NCBI GenBank assembly: GCA_964519355.1
Contig: CAZFJW010000033.1
Span: 1-14,633 of the forward strand
Length of the DNA: 14,633 nucleotides
Reading direction: 5' to 3'
Source of the DNA: CAZBEA01 sp964519355
GTDB taxonomy: Bacteria > Patescibacteriota > Microgenomatia > Levybacterales > GWA1-39-11
The notes under the pieces were generated by a model. The model was not told the DNA's origin. It did not search any database and saw nothing but the letters and a program-made list of their open reading frames with translations. This document shows positions 14,241 to 14,633 of this stretch, in pieces (position 1 is the first letter of the stretch; each line of letters starts with the position of its first letter). A program made the position numbers and the translations under genes.

Positions 14241-14633
14241 TTATTTGTAGGAGGTGCCTTTTTCAGACATGAGTGATGAGAGAATTTGTATTGCCAGCCA
14301 GATGATAGTGAATGTGATATAAACCAATATTCCGAATATTATTAAAAAGATCTTTGTGTTTTTATGATTCATTGATATTGAGAAGCTCGGATATACGTCT
14401 GACATTCCATTCAAGTACATGAATTTGGCGATGTAGAGTCTTGACCCATCGCGGACAAGTTCAAAAGCGGTTTCTGAATATTTTCCAGTAAAAAGAACAT
14501 AGAATGAATTGAATGTTGTCGCAAGACTTCCTGCATACATTACTGCAGATGCCCAAAATGAAAATGGAATCATTGCACAGCTTCTAATTACAAAACCAAG
14601 GATTGGAATTGCATAGAGTTTATTGGGATTTAC
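14241..14633 (-). CDS. DUF4389-like membrane protein, N-terminus beyond the window
   Basis: The frame is open to the right edge: 20 codons upstream of the first visible Met (14573) have no stop, beginning VNPNKLYAIPILGF, so the gene is cut at its 5' end. The visible 130 residues read as a helix, then FYVLFTGKYSETAFELVRDGSRLYIAKF-like sequence followed by a YPSFSI end, then a final helix (TKIFLIIFGILVYITFTIIWL). This resembles DUF4389, whose members carry a similar helix, LFTGRYP..LFDFV..., and YPPFS pattern. The domain has no known biochemical role. Leftward, upstream of the small membrane-protein gene. Confidence 0.65.
   Translation of the reverse strand, partial: VNPNKLYAIPILGFVIRSCAMIPFSFWASAVMYAGSLATTFNSFYVLFTGKYSETAFELVRDGSRLYIAKFMYLNGMSDVYPSFSISMNHKNTKIFLIIFGILVYITFTIIWLAIQILSSLMSEKGTSYK

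Overview
The window is a compact, AT-rich bacterial stretch. It holds twelve genes supported with reasonable confidence and one weak gene start at the left edge. Almost every base is coding: the longest gene-free stretch is about 177 bases (69-245), so there is no unexplained gap over 300 bases. I see no tRNA, rRNA, CRISPR array, insertion sequence or phage gene. TGA is used as a stop and no complete gene has an in-frame TGA, so the normal bacterial code fits and the TGA-recoding lineages are excluded. Very short spacers, tail-to-tail overlaps, lack of Shine-Dalgarno sequences at most starts, many proteins with weak family resemblance, and an ABC-2 exporter next to a YfhO-type membrane protein suggest a streamlined genome such as Candidatus Patescibacteria (CPR). 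That placement is inference; no marker gene settles it.

Layout. 1-68 may be the start of a leftward gene running off the edge. 246-2222 encodes a two-Rossmann flavoprotein-like oxidoreductase with a long unrecognised N-terminus. 2256-3977 encodes an unusual three-domain protein: CYTH/triphosphate-tunnel domain, uridine-kinase-like P-loop kinase, second CYTH-like domain. It runs tail to tail into rnhB (RNase HII, 3962-4618, minus). Divergent from rnhB is an unrecognised 265-residue soluble protein (4661-5458), followed by a divergent GlpX-type (class II) fructose-bisphosphatase-like protein (5507-6661). A nucleotidyltransferase-fold protein (6663-7562, minus) meets it tail to tail with one base between.

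7613-12553 is a four-gene operon: an ABC-2 type exporter (ATPase plus two different six-helix permeases) and a 793-residue YfhO-family GT-C-like membrane protein, joined by overlaps of 8, 0 and about 4 bases. The tight coupling suggests a shared cell-envelope job, perhaps export and modification of a glycolipid or glycan; the substrate cannot be read from sequence. The right end carries three leftward membrane-protein genes: an MFS drug/H+ antiporter-like protein, a small three-helix protein of unknown function, and the C-terminal part of a DUF4389-like membrane protein cut by the window edge.

The most interesting pattern is regulatory. At all nine gene starts that are not inside the exporter operon, a -10-like hexamer ends about 6 to 11 bases before the start codon. 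That would place transcription initiation on the start codon or within about 5 bases of it, so I predict mostly leaderless or near-leaderless mRNAs here. The only starts with even a weak upstream purine-rich motif are internal to the operon. The second notable item is the CYTH-kinase-CYTH protein, in which the second CYTH copy has a changed signature motif.
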